DNA of 36,614 nt from assembly GCA_024743115.1 (NCBI GenBank), contig JANSXC010000041.1, forward strand, positions 1 to 36,614, written 5' to 3'. Below the pieces are notes generated by a model. That model worked only from the letters and a program-made list of their open reading frames with translations, searched no databases and had not been told where the DNA came from. Positions 1 through 7,069 of the stretch are shown piece by piece. Each line of letters starts with the position of its first letter. Position 1 is the first letter of the stretch. Source of the stretch: a bacterium (GTDB lineage: Bacteria; Planctomycetota; UBA1135; UBA2386). Both the position numbers and the translations under genes were made by a program.

Positions 1-587
1 CGTTCGCGCCGGGCGACATGCCAGGCGCCCGTGCGAACGTCCGTGACTCGCGATCGGACCGGTGCGCGGGACAGGTTGCGCACTGGCCAGTGCAGGCACG
101 CGGCAGCCCGGGTGATCCTGCGGACCGAGCGGGCTGTCGTGGGGCGGTGCAGCGGTCGGGCCAGAGCCCGGTCGCCACGATGAACTCGAAACTGATCGGT
201 TGAGTGGGAACGTGTTCCGGTTCGGGTCGGCGGCGGCGGGTCCGGTGTTGCCGGACCCTGGGCCTGCGGGCGTGCCAGATGGCAGCCCCATCGACGTCGC
301 CGCAGACGCGGCCCGGGTGCGATCCAGGTCGATCAAGGATTGGAAGGGCAGTGGGTAGGCGTCGAAGCCGGTCCCCGCGCGCGGTGTGTGCATGAGCCAC
401 CGCGCCCGAAGAACCGGCCGACGCAGTCAGGGCGCCGTTTGGTGTCGGGTGTCACACCGTTTTTCGCGCGTTTTCAGAATCGCAGGCGAAACCCGCCTTC
501 GGGCGCGAAACCCCTGTGTTGGCGCGCCTTGCGGACAGGCGTCAGGCGGTTGGCCCGGCCTTTCGCCGGGCCGAGGCCGCGTCCCAC
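1..587. other. Non-coding or unassigned left end
   Basis: I see no convincing gene in this stretch; the open frames here are short, arginine-rich and look like chance frames in GC-rich DNA. Two structures are visible. An imperfect hairpin spans 1-39 (arms 1-7 with 33-39 and 11-15 with 26-30) and could be the terminator of a gene lying off the left edge. A perfect 14 bp palindrome lies at 80-93. Neither can be tied to a function. Confidence 0.4.
552..572 (-). terminator. GC-rich hairpin after the acyl-CoA synthetase gene
   Basis: A perfect 8 bp stem (GGCCCGGC at 552-559 with GCCGGGCC at 565-572) closes a 5 nt loop. It lies 16 bases beyond the stop codon of the minus-strand gene. No U-run follows on the minus strand, so this is a candidate transcript end rather than a classical intrinsic terminator. 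Confidence 0.45.
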
Positions 588-2462
588 TCAGGCGAACAGT
601 CCGGCGATCACGTCCTGGAAGCGCTCCTGGACGACGTGTCGTTTGACCTTCAGCGTGCGGGTCAGCAGATCGTTTTCCGGCGTCATCGGCTCGGCGATGG
701 TCCGGAACGCGCTCACCCGCTCGCAGGCTCGGCAGCCCGCATCGCGCGTCAGGATCCGGTCGAGTTCGCGCCGCAGCACTGCTTTGACCGCGTCGCCGTG
801 CAGCAGACCGGCGCGTTCGTCCCATTCCGCGCGCGGCACCTCCTGCTCGAGAGCCTCGAGGTTCGGCACGAGCAGGGCGCCCAGCGACTTCTGGTCCTGA
901 CCCATCACGACGGCCTGTTCGATCAGCGGCGAAGTCTTGATCAGGGTTTCGATCGGCTCGGGTTCGACGTTTTCGCCGCCGGCCAGCACGATCGTGTCCT
1001 TGGCGCGGCCCGTGATCCAGACACGACCGGCGGCATCGACGTGCCCGAGATCGCCGGAGCAGAACCAGCCGTTCTGCAGCACCTCGCCCGTCTTCTCCGG
1101 GTTGTTGTAGTAGCCCTGCATGATCTGCGGACCCGTGATCCACAGCACGCCGGTCTCGTCGACGTCGCACACCGAACCGTCGGTGCGGCGCGCCTCGATC
1201 CTGGTGTTCGGCAACGGCGGGCCGATGTGGCCGGGATCGTTGTGATCGGTACGGCGGATCGAGGCAACGGGGCTGGTCTCGGTCAGGCCATAACCGTTGA
1301 GCAGCGGCAGGCCGACCCCGAGCAGGGTCTCGTCGACGTGGCGCGGGAGTGCGCCGCCGCCGCTGACGCAGAGCCGCAGCCGGCCGCCGAAGTTCTCGAG
1401 TACCTTCTTGAGCACGACGGTCCGTAGCATCGCGTGCTGCAGACGTGTGCCGAAGCCGGCGCGCCGGCCACCGACGAGTCGGCTGGTGGCGAGCGCGCGG
1501 CGCAGGAGCTTACCCTTGAGGCCCTCGAGCTTGCGCGACGTGTTGACGACGCCGTCGTGCAGCATCTCCCAGATGCGCGGCACGGCCGCGAAGATCGTCG
1601 GCTTGACTGCCAGCAGGTCCGCCTTGATGTTGCGGCGATCGGTGTAGACCAGCTGCCCGCCTGCGGCGAGGGCGAGGTAGTCCATGATCCGTTCGTACAT
1701 GTGCCACGCCGGCAGCAGCGACAAGAACACGTCGTCGCGCGTGATGTGCAGCGTCTCGGTCGTGTCGCGGACGTTGGCGAGCACGTTCTCGTGCGTGAGC
1801 ATCACGCCCTTGGGGTTGGCTGTCGTGCCGCTCGTGTAGACGATCGTGAGCAGATCGCCGGGCTCGACCGCTTCGCGCGCCGCCAGCAGCTCACTCGCCG
1901 CGCCCGCGAGCCGTTCTTGTCCTTGCGCGAGCAGGTCGCCGAGCGCCACTGCGCCCTCGACCTCGGTCGAATCCGCCATGACCGCGACGCCTTCGAGCGC
2001 CGGCAGCTCGCCGCGCATCGCGAGCACCTCGCGCGCCGTCTTGTCGTCCTCCGCAAAGCAGTAGCGGCAGCCGCTGTGCGACAGGATGAACTGCATCTCC
2101 GGCAGCGACGTGTCCGAACCGCGTGGCACCGACGGCGCCCCGATGCTCGCGAGGGCCTGGTCGATCAGGATCCACTCGTAGCGATTCTCGGCCATGATGC
2201 CGACCCGATCGCCGCGCCCGAGGCCCAGGCCCATCAGGGCGACGGTTAGCGCGTCGACGTCCCCGAGCAGGCGGGCGAACGAGATCGGCTCCTCGGACGA
2301 AGCCCGCCGCCGCGGCAGGAATACGCGTTCGCCGTGGCTTCGGACCTGATCGGCGAGCAGGGCGGGAAACGTCGGACGGGTCGTCGGGAGCATGCGAAAC
2401 CGGGGGGCGGGCCCGCCACGAGACGGGGGCTGGGGAACCTGCTTGGGACTCTTGACATCCAC
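588..2462 (-). CDS. Long-chain fatty acid--CoA ligase (AMP-dependent synthetase/ligase)
   Basis: Activates a fatty acid with ATP to an acyl-adenylate and then forms the CoA thioester, feeding fatty-acid degradation or lipid synthesis. The ANL-superfamily motifs are all present: the phosphate-binding loop YTSGTT...PKG at residues 209-219, YGLTET at 391-396, SGDLG at 469-473, GRAKD at 485-489, and a late lysine in LKVKR near 605 that fits the adenylation lysine. At 624 residues it matches the FadD15-type long-chain synthetases. The start is uncertain. GTG at 2462 opens the frame with a proline-rich leader; ATG at 2393 would remove 23 residues and start close to the conserved region. Neither has a good ribosome binding site. 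The gene stands alone and diverges from tRNA-Gly. The family is certain; the chain-length preference is inferred. Confidence 0.93.
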   Translation of the reverse strand: MDVKSPKQVPQPPSRGGPAPRFRMLPTTRPTFPALLADQVRSHGERVFLPRRRASSEEPISFARLLGDVDALTVALMGLGLGRGDRVGIMAENRYEWILIDQALASIGAPSVPRGSDTSLPEMQFILSHSGCRYCFAEDDKTAREVLAMRGELPALEGVAVMADSTEVEGAVALGDLLAQGQERLAGAASELLAAREAVEPGDLLTIVYTSGTTANPKGVMLTHENVLANVRDTTETLHITRDDVFLSLLPAWHMYERIMDYLALAAGGQLVYTDRRNIKADLLAVKPTIFAAVPRIWEMLHDGVVNTSRKLEGLKGKLLRRALATSRLVGGRRAGFGTRLQHAMLRTVVLKKVLENFGGRLRLCVSGGGALPRHVDETLLGVGLPLLNGYGLTETSPVASIRRTDHNDPGHIGPPLPNTRIEARRTDGSVCDVDETGVLWITGPQIMQGYYNNPEKTGEVLQNGWFCSGDLGHVDAAGRVWITGRAKDTIVLAGGENVEPEPIETLIKTSPLIEQAVVMGQDQKSLGALLVPNLEALEQEVPRAEWDERAGLLHGDAVKAVLRRELDRILTRDAGCRACERVSAFRTIAEPMTPENDLLTRTLKVKRHVVQERFQDVIAGLFA

Positions 2463-2536
2463 GGTTGTGGACCATACGAATGCGCCCCCTCGCCCGCGCG
2501 GTCAACCCCGCGAGGGCGTGTTCTCTACAGAATCGT

Positions 2537-2611
2537 GCGGGTGTAGCTCAGTGGTAGAGCATCACGTTGCCAACGTGAGGGTCGTGAGTTCGAATCTCAT
2601 CACCCGCTCCA
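2537..2611 (+). tRNA. tRNA-Gly (anticodon GCC)
   Basis: The cloverleaf can be read directly. The acceptor stem pairs GCGGGTG (2537-2543) with CACCCGC (2601-2607). The D arm is GCTC...GAGC. The anticodon arm TCACG/CGTGA encloses the loop TTGCCAA, so the anticodon is GCC. The T arm GTGAG-TTCGAAT-CTCAT is followed by an encoded CCA at 2609-2611. Positions 2565-2611 are identical to 10193-10239, so the 3' part of this tRNA is the attachment site of the mobile element downstream. Integration leaves the tRNA intact. Confidence 0.97.
2565..2611 (+). repeat. attL: 47 bp direct repeat inside tRNA-Gly
   Basis: Runs from the anticodon stem through the T arm to the CCA end of tRNA-Gly and is identical to 10193-10239. 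The flanking bases differ (A2564 against G10192; T2612 against A10240), so the repeat limits are exact. It sits on the integrase side of the element, as is usual for tRNA-targeting tyrosine recombinases. Confidence 0.95.
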
Positions 2612-2683
2612 TTCTCAACGCAGTCTGATCGCCTGGTTTGGCGAACCTGCCCACGGTGGGCAGAGCAGCTCGGGAAGACTTCA

Positions 2684-2705
2684 GGATCCGGTAATTACCG
2701 GGTCC
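2684..2705. promoter_or_regulatory. Inverted repeat upstream of the integrase
   Basis: A perfect 14 bp palindrome, CCGGTAATTACCGG (2688-2701), extends to a 22 bp inverted repeat with one mismatched pair. It lies 15 bases before the integrase start and just inside the element. Its position suits an operator for a regulator of the integrase or an arm-type site for recombination, but no binding protein can be assigned from sequence. Confidence 0.4.
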
Positions 2706-2719
2706 GCCCTGAGGTGCTC

Positions 2720-3922
2720 ATGTCCGCGAAGAACAAGAAGGAAACCGTGCCAGGCTACCGCCTGCACAAGCCCAGTGGGCGGGCTGTCGTGACGCTCAAC
2801 GGCCGGGATCACTACCTCGGCAAGTTCGATTCCGACGACAGCCGCGACGCATACCGGACCCTGGTCGCAACCTGGTTGGCGAACGGCCGTCGTCTGCCGC
2901 TTGCTGGTGTCGCTCGATCGGTCTCGGTCGCGGAGGTCTGCGACGACTTCCTGAGCTGGTGTGAGCGCGAATACCGCGACCAGGACGGGGTCGTTGCGCG
3001 CAGCGTCGAAAACGTGCGAATCGCGCTCCGACCGCTCGTGCATGGTCGGTTCGCCGCGATCCCGGCCGTCGATTTCGGTCCGCGGGCTCTGGTCGAGTTT
3101 CGCGAGGAGCTGGTCGCCGCCGGGCTCGTGCGGCGAACCATCAACGAGAGGGTCGGGACGGTGAAGCGAGCCTTTCGCCACGCGACGCGCGAGGAGCGAA
3201 TCCCGCCGTCAGTGTTTCAGTCGCTGCAGTCGGTCGAGGGGCTGCGGCGCGGTCGCGGCGGTGCCCGTGAGCCCGAGGGAGTGACGCCTGTTCCGGACGA
3301 GCACGTTGAGCGGGCGTTGCCGTTCATGCCGCCGACGGTTCGGGCGATGGTCGAATTGCAGCTGCTGACGGGTTGTCGTCCGGGGGAAGTCGTTGTGGTG
3401 CGACCCTGCGACATCGATCGGTCCGGGTCGGTCTGGCTGCTCCGGCCGGCGCGGCACAAGAACTCGTGGCGCGGACACGAGCGGGTCATCGCGCTCGGGG
3501 AGCGGGCGCAGGCCGTCATCCGCCCGTTCTTGCGACCGGGCTGTCTGGATCTGCCGCTCTTCAGCCCGGCAGAGTCGGAGCGCGTTCGCTGGCAGGTGCT
3601 GAGAAGCAATCGCGCGACGCCGCTCTGGCCGTCGCATGTGCGAGCCCAGGAGCGCCAACGAGCCGGGCGGGATCGGCGGAAGTTGAACGAGGAATACTCG
3701 GTGGCCAGCTACCGCCGGGCGATCGCTCGCGCGTGCCGAAAGGCGGGGGTGCCGAAGTGGTCGCCGGGCCGTCTGCGGCACAACGCCGCCACGCGCATTC
3801 GCCGAGAGCGCGGCGTCGAGGCTGCCGCGGCCGTGCTGGGGCATCGCCAGGTCGAGACCACGCAGATCTACGCGGATACCCAGCTCGCACTCGCGATGGA
3901 CGTCGCTGCTAAGATCGGTTGA
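2720..3922 (+). CDS. Tyrosine recombinase (element integrase)
   Basis: Catalyses site-specific integration and excision at the tRNA-Gly attachment site. The N-terminal third looks like an SAM-like core-binding domain after a short AP2-like stretch (YRLHKPSGRAVVTLNG, LGKF). The catalytic domain shows R220 in LLTGCRPGE, R353 in GRLRHNAAT, H375 in VLGHR and nucleophile Y384 in TTQIYAD. The usual box II histidine two residues before LRH is glycine (G350); integrases from planctomycetes often have a non-histidine here. At 400 residues the length is typical. ATG 2720 is chosen because GAGG lies 5 bases upstream; GTG 2714 is the alternative. The gene is next to attL and points into the element. Two fragments of a related integrase persist at 10565-10653. 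Confidence 0.95.
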   Translation: MSAKNKKETVPGYRLHKPSGRAVVTLNGRDHYLGKFDSDDSRDAYRTLVATWLANGRRLPLAGVARSVSVAEVCDDFLSWCEREYRDQDGVVARSVENVRIALRPLVHGRFAAIPAVDFGPRALVEFREELVAAGLVRRTINERVGTVKRAFRHATREERIPPSVFQSLQSVEGLRRGRGGAREPEGVTPVPDEHVERALPFMPPTVRAMVELQLLTGCRPGEVVVVRPCDIDRSGSVWLLRPARHKNSWRGHERVIALGERAQAVIRPFLRPGCLDLPLFSPAESERVRWQVLRSNRATPLWPSHVRAQERQRAGRDRRKLNEEYSVASYRRAIARACRKAGVPKWSPGRLRHNAATRIRRERGVEAAAAVLGHRQVETTQIYADTQLALAMDVAAKIG

Positions 3923-3940
3923 TACCGATTGGGTGTTCCA

Positions 3941-4360
3941 GGCAGCGCGGCAGATCGCGATACGGAGTGCTGCGCTGTAGTTCCCTTCTCTTCAGGACAT
4001 GGGCTGAAGTCGATGAGTGAGCCGGAGATCAGGAAGTTTGAGGATGCGGTCACGAAACTCGGGGATGCGATCCCGGGTCATCCGTTGCCTGTTGCGCTCG
4101 AGTTGGCGAGCGAGTTCGCGGGCCGGCCTGTGGCTGAGGTGCGGATCGCGATCTACTACTCCGCGAGGGAACTCGAAGCTCGCGTCGCGGAAGAGCCGGC
4201 TGCGCCGCAGCACGTCCGAAAGTGGGAGCCTCACTGGGCGATCCTGTTCTCTCGGGAGGAAGGTGAGCTCGATGGTGGCTTCATCTTCCTCGACGGCATG
4301 GGGGTCTGCGTCTTCGACGATGGCGTCGTGATGGCCTCCGAGGACAACGAGGTCGACTGA
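3941..4360 (+). repeat. Long repeat copy A, inside the element
   Basis: About 420 bp here match 10653-11072 in the same orientation. The match starts 19 bases after the integrase stop codon and ends at the stop of the 115-aa gene. The coding part differs at 11 of 348 positions; the leader differs at 5 of about 72. The copies are far enough apart in sequence to be old, not a recent assembly duplicate. Confidence 0.93.
4013..4360 (+). CDS. Acidic 115-aa protein, copy A
   Basis: I do not recognise this family. The protein is acidic (about 24 Asp/Glu against 10 Lys/Arg) with no signal peptide or membrane segment. The start has alternating helical-looking sequence, the middle contains KWEPHWAILFSREEGELDGGFIFLDG, and the tail is acidic. 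ATG 4013 is chosen because homology with the second copy (10725-11072) covers this start and the upstream leader has lost its frame in neither copy's coding part. The gene follows the integrase by about 90 bases, and the same integrase-then-115-aa order is seen in the decayed copy beyond attR. That suggests an accessory role in the element, for example control of integration. This role is inferred from position only. Confidence 0.8.
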   Translation: MSEPEIRKFEDAVTKLGDAIPGHPLPVALELASEFAGRPVAEVRIAIYYSARELEARVAEEPAAPQHVRKWEPHWAILFSREEGELDGGFIFLDGMGVCVFDDGVVMASEDNEVD

Positions 4361-4420
4361 GTTGGAGGAGGCGTCGGTGGGCGTGGTGGGCGAACTGTCG
4401 GCGGTAGGGGGTGCGGTGCT

Positions 4421-5119
4421 GTGAAACCAGGACACGAGAAGCGTGAGGCCGACGAGGCTGTGATCGACGAGGCCTTCGATCTGCTACACGAGACTCGGGC
4501 AAGTGCTCAGCGTGAGGACTGGGCTCTCGATGAAGCGCCTGATTCGGTCGCTTTCGAGGATTCCGTGGCGTGGCAGCGACGCCGGTTGTTGGAGCGGCTG
4601 GAGTCGAGGGCGGCTGCTGTTGTTGATGTTCGGTCCCGGCTCCAGGACCTATGGCCAGCGTTGGAGCGAACGGCGTTGAAGTGGTTGGGCTCGGCCATCG
4701 GCGAGTCTTGGTGGTGCGACGGCCAGGGTTCAGGCGTGGTCGGCAATCCGATCGGTGGGATGTGTCGTTGGTGCTGCCGTGGCTGCTGTGGCGGCGGTCT
4801 ACGTTTTCTTGCGACGTTGCGCGCGCGTGTCCCGTCGTCCCGTGTCGAGGCGGAGCGCGCCGAGGCTGTGGAGGATGGAGTCGCCGGTCAAGTTGCGTCG
4901 GGTGCGGTTCATCGGAAAGACGGGGTGCTTCGAGAGTCGGTGCGAAAGATCCTCGAGGCGCTGCCAGGGCCAGCGGAGCCGGCGCAACCCATGTCGTGGG
5001 ATCAGATCGCTTCTGGCATTGGCCTCAGCCCCAAGACCGTTCGTCGTTGGTCGAAGCCGATGCAGGATGCCGGACTGATTCTGTCGGATTCGGAGGGGAC
5101 GTGGCGGCAGGCCAAGTGA
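4421..5119 (+). CDS. Winged-helix-like DNA-binding protein, element-encoded
   Basis: Begins with a charged helical region (residues 1-80, many Glu/Arg) and ends with a helix-turn-helix segment near residues 190-232 (MSWDQIASGIGLSPKTVRRW then a wing-like GLILSDSEGTW), which resembles replication or transcription regulators. The middle has an odd cysteine-rich run (CRWCCRGCC). In the next frame over the same bases (4755-4850) there is a clean hydrophobic stretch followed by arginines, so a pair of frameshifts cannot be excluded. The start is GTG 4421, with a G-rich Shine-Dalgarno-like run 9 bases upstream. It lies between the 115-aa gene and the DUF1580-Rep pair. A role in control of copy number or element genes is inference. 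Confidence 0.6.
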   Translation: MKPGHEKREADEAVIDEAFDLLHETRASAQREDWALDEAPDSVAFEDSVAWQRRRLLERLESRAAAVVDVRSRLQDLWPALERTALKWLGSAIGESWWCDGQGSGVVGNPIGGMCRWCCRGCCGGGLRFLATLRARVPSSRVEAERAEAVEDGVAGQVASGAVHRKDGVLRESVRKILEALPGPAEPAQPMSWDQIASGIGLSPKTVRRWSKPMQDAGLILSDSEGTWRQAK

Positions 5120-5144
5120 GCTAGCGGTCGGGCGATGCGTCATT

Positions 5145-5178
5145 GTCACCCGGCTGTCGGGTGACTGTCGGGGGACAG
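5145..5178. promoter_or_regulatory. Hairpin and tandem 11 bp repeats before DUF1580-Rep
   Basis: An 8 bp inverted repeat (GTCACCCG 5145-5152, CGGGTGAC 5158-5165) overlaps two head-to-tail copies of an 11 bp unit (CTGTCGGGTGA at 5154-5164 and CTGTCGGGGGA at 5165-5175, one mismatch). The site ends about 34 bases before the DUF1580 start. The layout fits an operator or an iteron-like site controlling the DUF1580-Rep pair. Confidence 0.45.
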
Positions 5179-5211
5179 ACCAGAAAGCGATAGCTCGCGA
5201 GGGTTCGCGCC

Positions 5212-5541
5212 ATGAAAGGCGCAGACCCGTTCGATCCCTCTGACACGACGCTACGGCCGCTTGCCGAATACACCGACCGGCTTCCCAGTCGCCGGCGCGG
5301 CCGCAAGCTGAACCGCGCAACGCTCTGGCGTTGGGCCACGCGCGGTCTGCAGGGCGGCCGCATTCGCCTCGAAACGGTGCGCCTGGGCGGTGGCCGCTTC
5401 AGCAGCGACGCGGCGGTTGCGGCCTTCATGGAAGCCCAGGTGTGCCTGGACGATGGCCGGGAGCAGGCGGCGTCCGCATCGATCGACGACGGCGCACTCG
5501 CTGCGATCCGCGAACGATTCGGCTCGGGGTCCAAGCGATGA
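5212..5541 (+). CDS. DUF1580 family excisionase-like DNA-binding protein
   Basis: A 109-residue protein matching the DUF1580 pattern, a small family found mainly in planctomycetes. The core at residues 33-73 reads as a MerR/excisionase-like helix-turn-helix (LNRATLWRWATRG...) followed by a short wing (LETVRLGGGRFSSDAAVAAFM). A role as recombination directionality factor or as repressor of the element is inferred from the HTH and from the company of an integrase and Rep. The stop overlaps the Rep start (ATGA at 5538-5541), so the two are probably translated together. A hairpin and tandem repeats lie just upstream. Confidence 0.85.
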   Translation: MKGADPFDPSDTTLRPLAEYTDRLPSRRRGRKLNRATLWRWATRGLQGGRIRLETVRLGGGRFSSDAAVAAFMEAQVCLDDGREQAASASIDDGALAAIRERFGSGSKR

Positions 5542-6533
5542 GCTGGGTCAAGCGCGGCGACTTCCTCGATCCGCCCCCGGTCTTGGAGAACCAGGGGCGC
5601 GCGGAGCGCGCCCCCCTTTTCTTGAACTCTGGGGATAAGTCACCTTCTCCGATCGACGCCAGAACGGCCCGTCGAACTCAAGCCTCTGAGATTCTCGTAG
5701 ATGCGATTCGCCGGCTGGCCTACCGCGACCTCGACGAAGCGGATGCGACTGGCTGTCCGAAAGCGCGGTCCCGCGGCAATCGGCGACTCGTCAGTGCCTC
5801 TCGCGTCGCCGAGTGTGCCAAGGCGAAGATGATCCCGTATCGCTGCAAGAACGGCCACACGTGGGAGGTGCAGCCGATGGGGTGCGGTATTCGGCTATGC
5901 CCGCGTTGCGAACATCGCGCCGCGTATCACGTCGAGGAGCGGCTCGCGTTCCTGCTGTCGAAGTTCAAGAACCCAGTTCGGATGCTGACGCTGACGCTGC
6001 GTAACTATGCAATCGGGTCGCTCGCTGACATGCTACGCGAGCTAGACAAGTCGTTTCGTCGGTTGCGCAACTCGACGATGTGGAAGCGTTACGTCGATGG
6101 AGCGGTCGCGGTGTTCGAGTGCACCGTGAGCGAAGAGCGGGGTTGGCACGCGCACATCCACATCGCGTTCGACGGCAAGTTCATGCCGCATGCCGAAGTG
6201 CGCGCGGCCTGGATCAAGGCGACCCGTGGCGAGGGGCAGCAGGTCAACCTCAAGGGGCAACGCTGGGCGCGCGCGGTGGCATGTCGCTACCTGAGCAAAT
6301 ACACCTCGAAGGGCGTCAAGGTTGGCGATCTGCCGGCTGAGCTTGTGACGGAGTTTGTGGAGGCGTGGTGGAAGTTCCGAACGCTTCGCACCTACGGGAC
6401 GATGTTCCGGCTGAAGTACGAGCGGCCTGCTTGGGACGGGGTCCATCGCTGCCCCGAGTGTGGTGAGCCAGGCGAGCCGCAGGTCCCGGTGTTCAGTTGG
6501 GCGCCGTGTCCCGATTCGAAGGCGGCTGGTTGA
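5538..6533 (+). CDS. HUH-superfamily replication initiator (rolling-circle Rep)
   Basis: Nicks one strand at a replication origin and becomes attached to the 5' end through a tyrosine, starting rolling-circle replication. A cysteine/histidine cluster (C103, H107, C116, C121, C124) suggests zinc binding. Motif I is MLTLTLRN (149-156). The metal-binding HUH motif is GWHAHIHIAF with H204, H206 and H208. The tyrosine motif is CRYLSKYTSK with Y251 and Y255. A final CPEC knuckle lies near the C-terminus. The domain order matches plasmid Rep proteins of the pUB110/Rep_1 type. The 331-residue frame begins at ATG 5538, overlapping the DUF1580 stop. A 9 bp-stem hairpin with TTTT after it lies at codons 19-26, so a later start is possible. 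It implies that the excised element can replicate. Confidence 0.9.
   Translation: MSWVKRGDFLDPPPVLENQGRAERAPLFLNSGDKSPSPIDARTARRTQASEILVDAIRRLAYRDLDEADATGCPKARSRGNRRLVSASRVAECAKAKMIPYRCKNGHTWEVQPMGCGIRLCPRCEHRAAYHVEERLAFLLSKFKNPVRMLTLTLRNYAIGSLADMLRELDKSFRRLRNSTMWKRYVDGAVAVFECTVSEERGWHAHIHIAFDGKFMPHAEVRAAWIKATRGEGQQVNLKGQRWARAVACRYLSKYTSKGVKVGDLPAELVTEFVEAWWKFRTLRTYGTMFRLKYERPAWDGVHRCPECGEPGEPQVPVFSWAPCPDSKAAG
5594..5614 (+). repeat. GGA-loop hairpin 1
   Basis: A perfect 9 bp stem (GGGGCGCGC / GCGCGCCCC) closes a GGA loop, and TTTT follows 2 bases later. It lies near the start of the Rep frame. The core CGCGGAGCG is shared with hairpins at 6619-6637 and 6761-6775. It could be an attenuator of Rep expression or a Rep-recognised structure. 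Confidence 0.5.
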
Positions 6534-6618
6534 CGCTCTTCCACCTCCATTTCTTGACGAGAGTATCCCGGCGCGCCAGGCATCCCGCAGCCGAGGGCCG
6601 AGCGCTAGCGATGGCCCG

Positions 6619-6637
6619 GTGCTCGCGGAGCGAGCAC
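6619..6637 (+). repeat. GGA-loop hairpin 2
   Basis: A perfect 8 bp stem (GTGCTCGC / GCGAGCAC) with a GGA loop. It shares the CGCGGAGCG core with the hairpins at 5594-5614 and 6761-6775. Confidence 0.5.
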
Positions 6638-6760
6638 GGCGAGGACATGCCATGGCGCGCCGGCGCGGATGGGGTCTGCAGCGGATGCGTTATGTGCCGT
6701 ATCCGCGACCCTGTCCCTTCGGGGGCGATGGGAAAAGGGGGGAAGCGGGGGATAGGGTGA

Positions 6761-6775
6761 GGCCGCGGAGCGGCC
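6761..6775 (+). repeat. GGA-loop hairpin 3
   Basis: A perfect 6 bp stem (GGCCGC / GCGGCC) with a GGA loop, immediately before the 14 bp-stem hairpin at 6777-6816. This is the third copy of the CGCGGAGCG core in the element. Confidence 0.5.
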
Positions 6776-6776
6776 G

Positions 6777-6816
6777 AGGGGAAGGGACCCTTGGGGCCTT
6801 ATGGGTCCCTTCCCCT
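6777..6816. other. 14 bp-stem hairpin, candidate origin or terminator
   Basis: AGGGGAAGGGACCC (6777-6790) pairs perfectly with GGGTCCCTTCCCCT (6803-6816) around a 12-base loop. No T-run follows on either strand, which argues against a simple intrinsic terminator. A long cruciform-capable repeat near a Rep gene is a typical feature of rolling-circle origins; this assignment is inference. Confidence 0.45.
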
Positions 6817-7069
6817 GGAGCGGCGAGAGGGTGAACAACGCCGGCGGCGGTTCGGGCTCACTACACGTTGACCAGAACTGTTCCGTGATGGGCTGGAATG
6901 CGATGCGGGGCCAGGCCGAGCCGTTGAAGGGGTTTGCGGTGGCCATGCGGCTCGCGTTCGGTTGCGTTAGGCTGCTGGACGTGCGAGGCGTCGTGTTTCG
7001 CACTTCTGCTTAGTCCGAGGTGGGTGGATCACCACTACCGGGACATCGACCTCTGCTGAGTTGCGCATC

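Larger units (their letters stand above)
6534..7069. other. Non-coding hairpin-rich region after Rep
   Basis: About 530 bases without a convincing gene. The stretch holds two GGA-loop hairpins and one 14 bp-stem hairpin (annotated separately), plus purine-rich runs around 6731-6760. Rolling-circle plasmids often keep origins next to rep, so this is the best place in the element for a double- or single-strand origin. No nick site can be named from sequence alone. Confidence 0.45.

Noticed and set aside
516..1427. Plus-strand frame opposite the acyl-CoA synthetase
   Set aside because: The opposite strand encodes all motifs of the AMP-dependent synthetase family; this frame has no recognisable domain.
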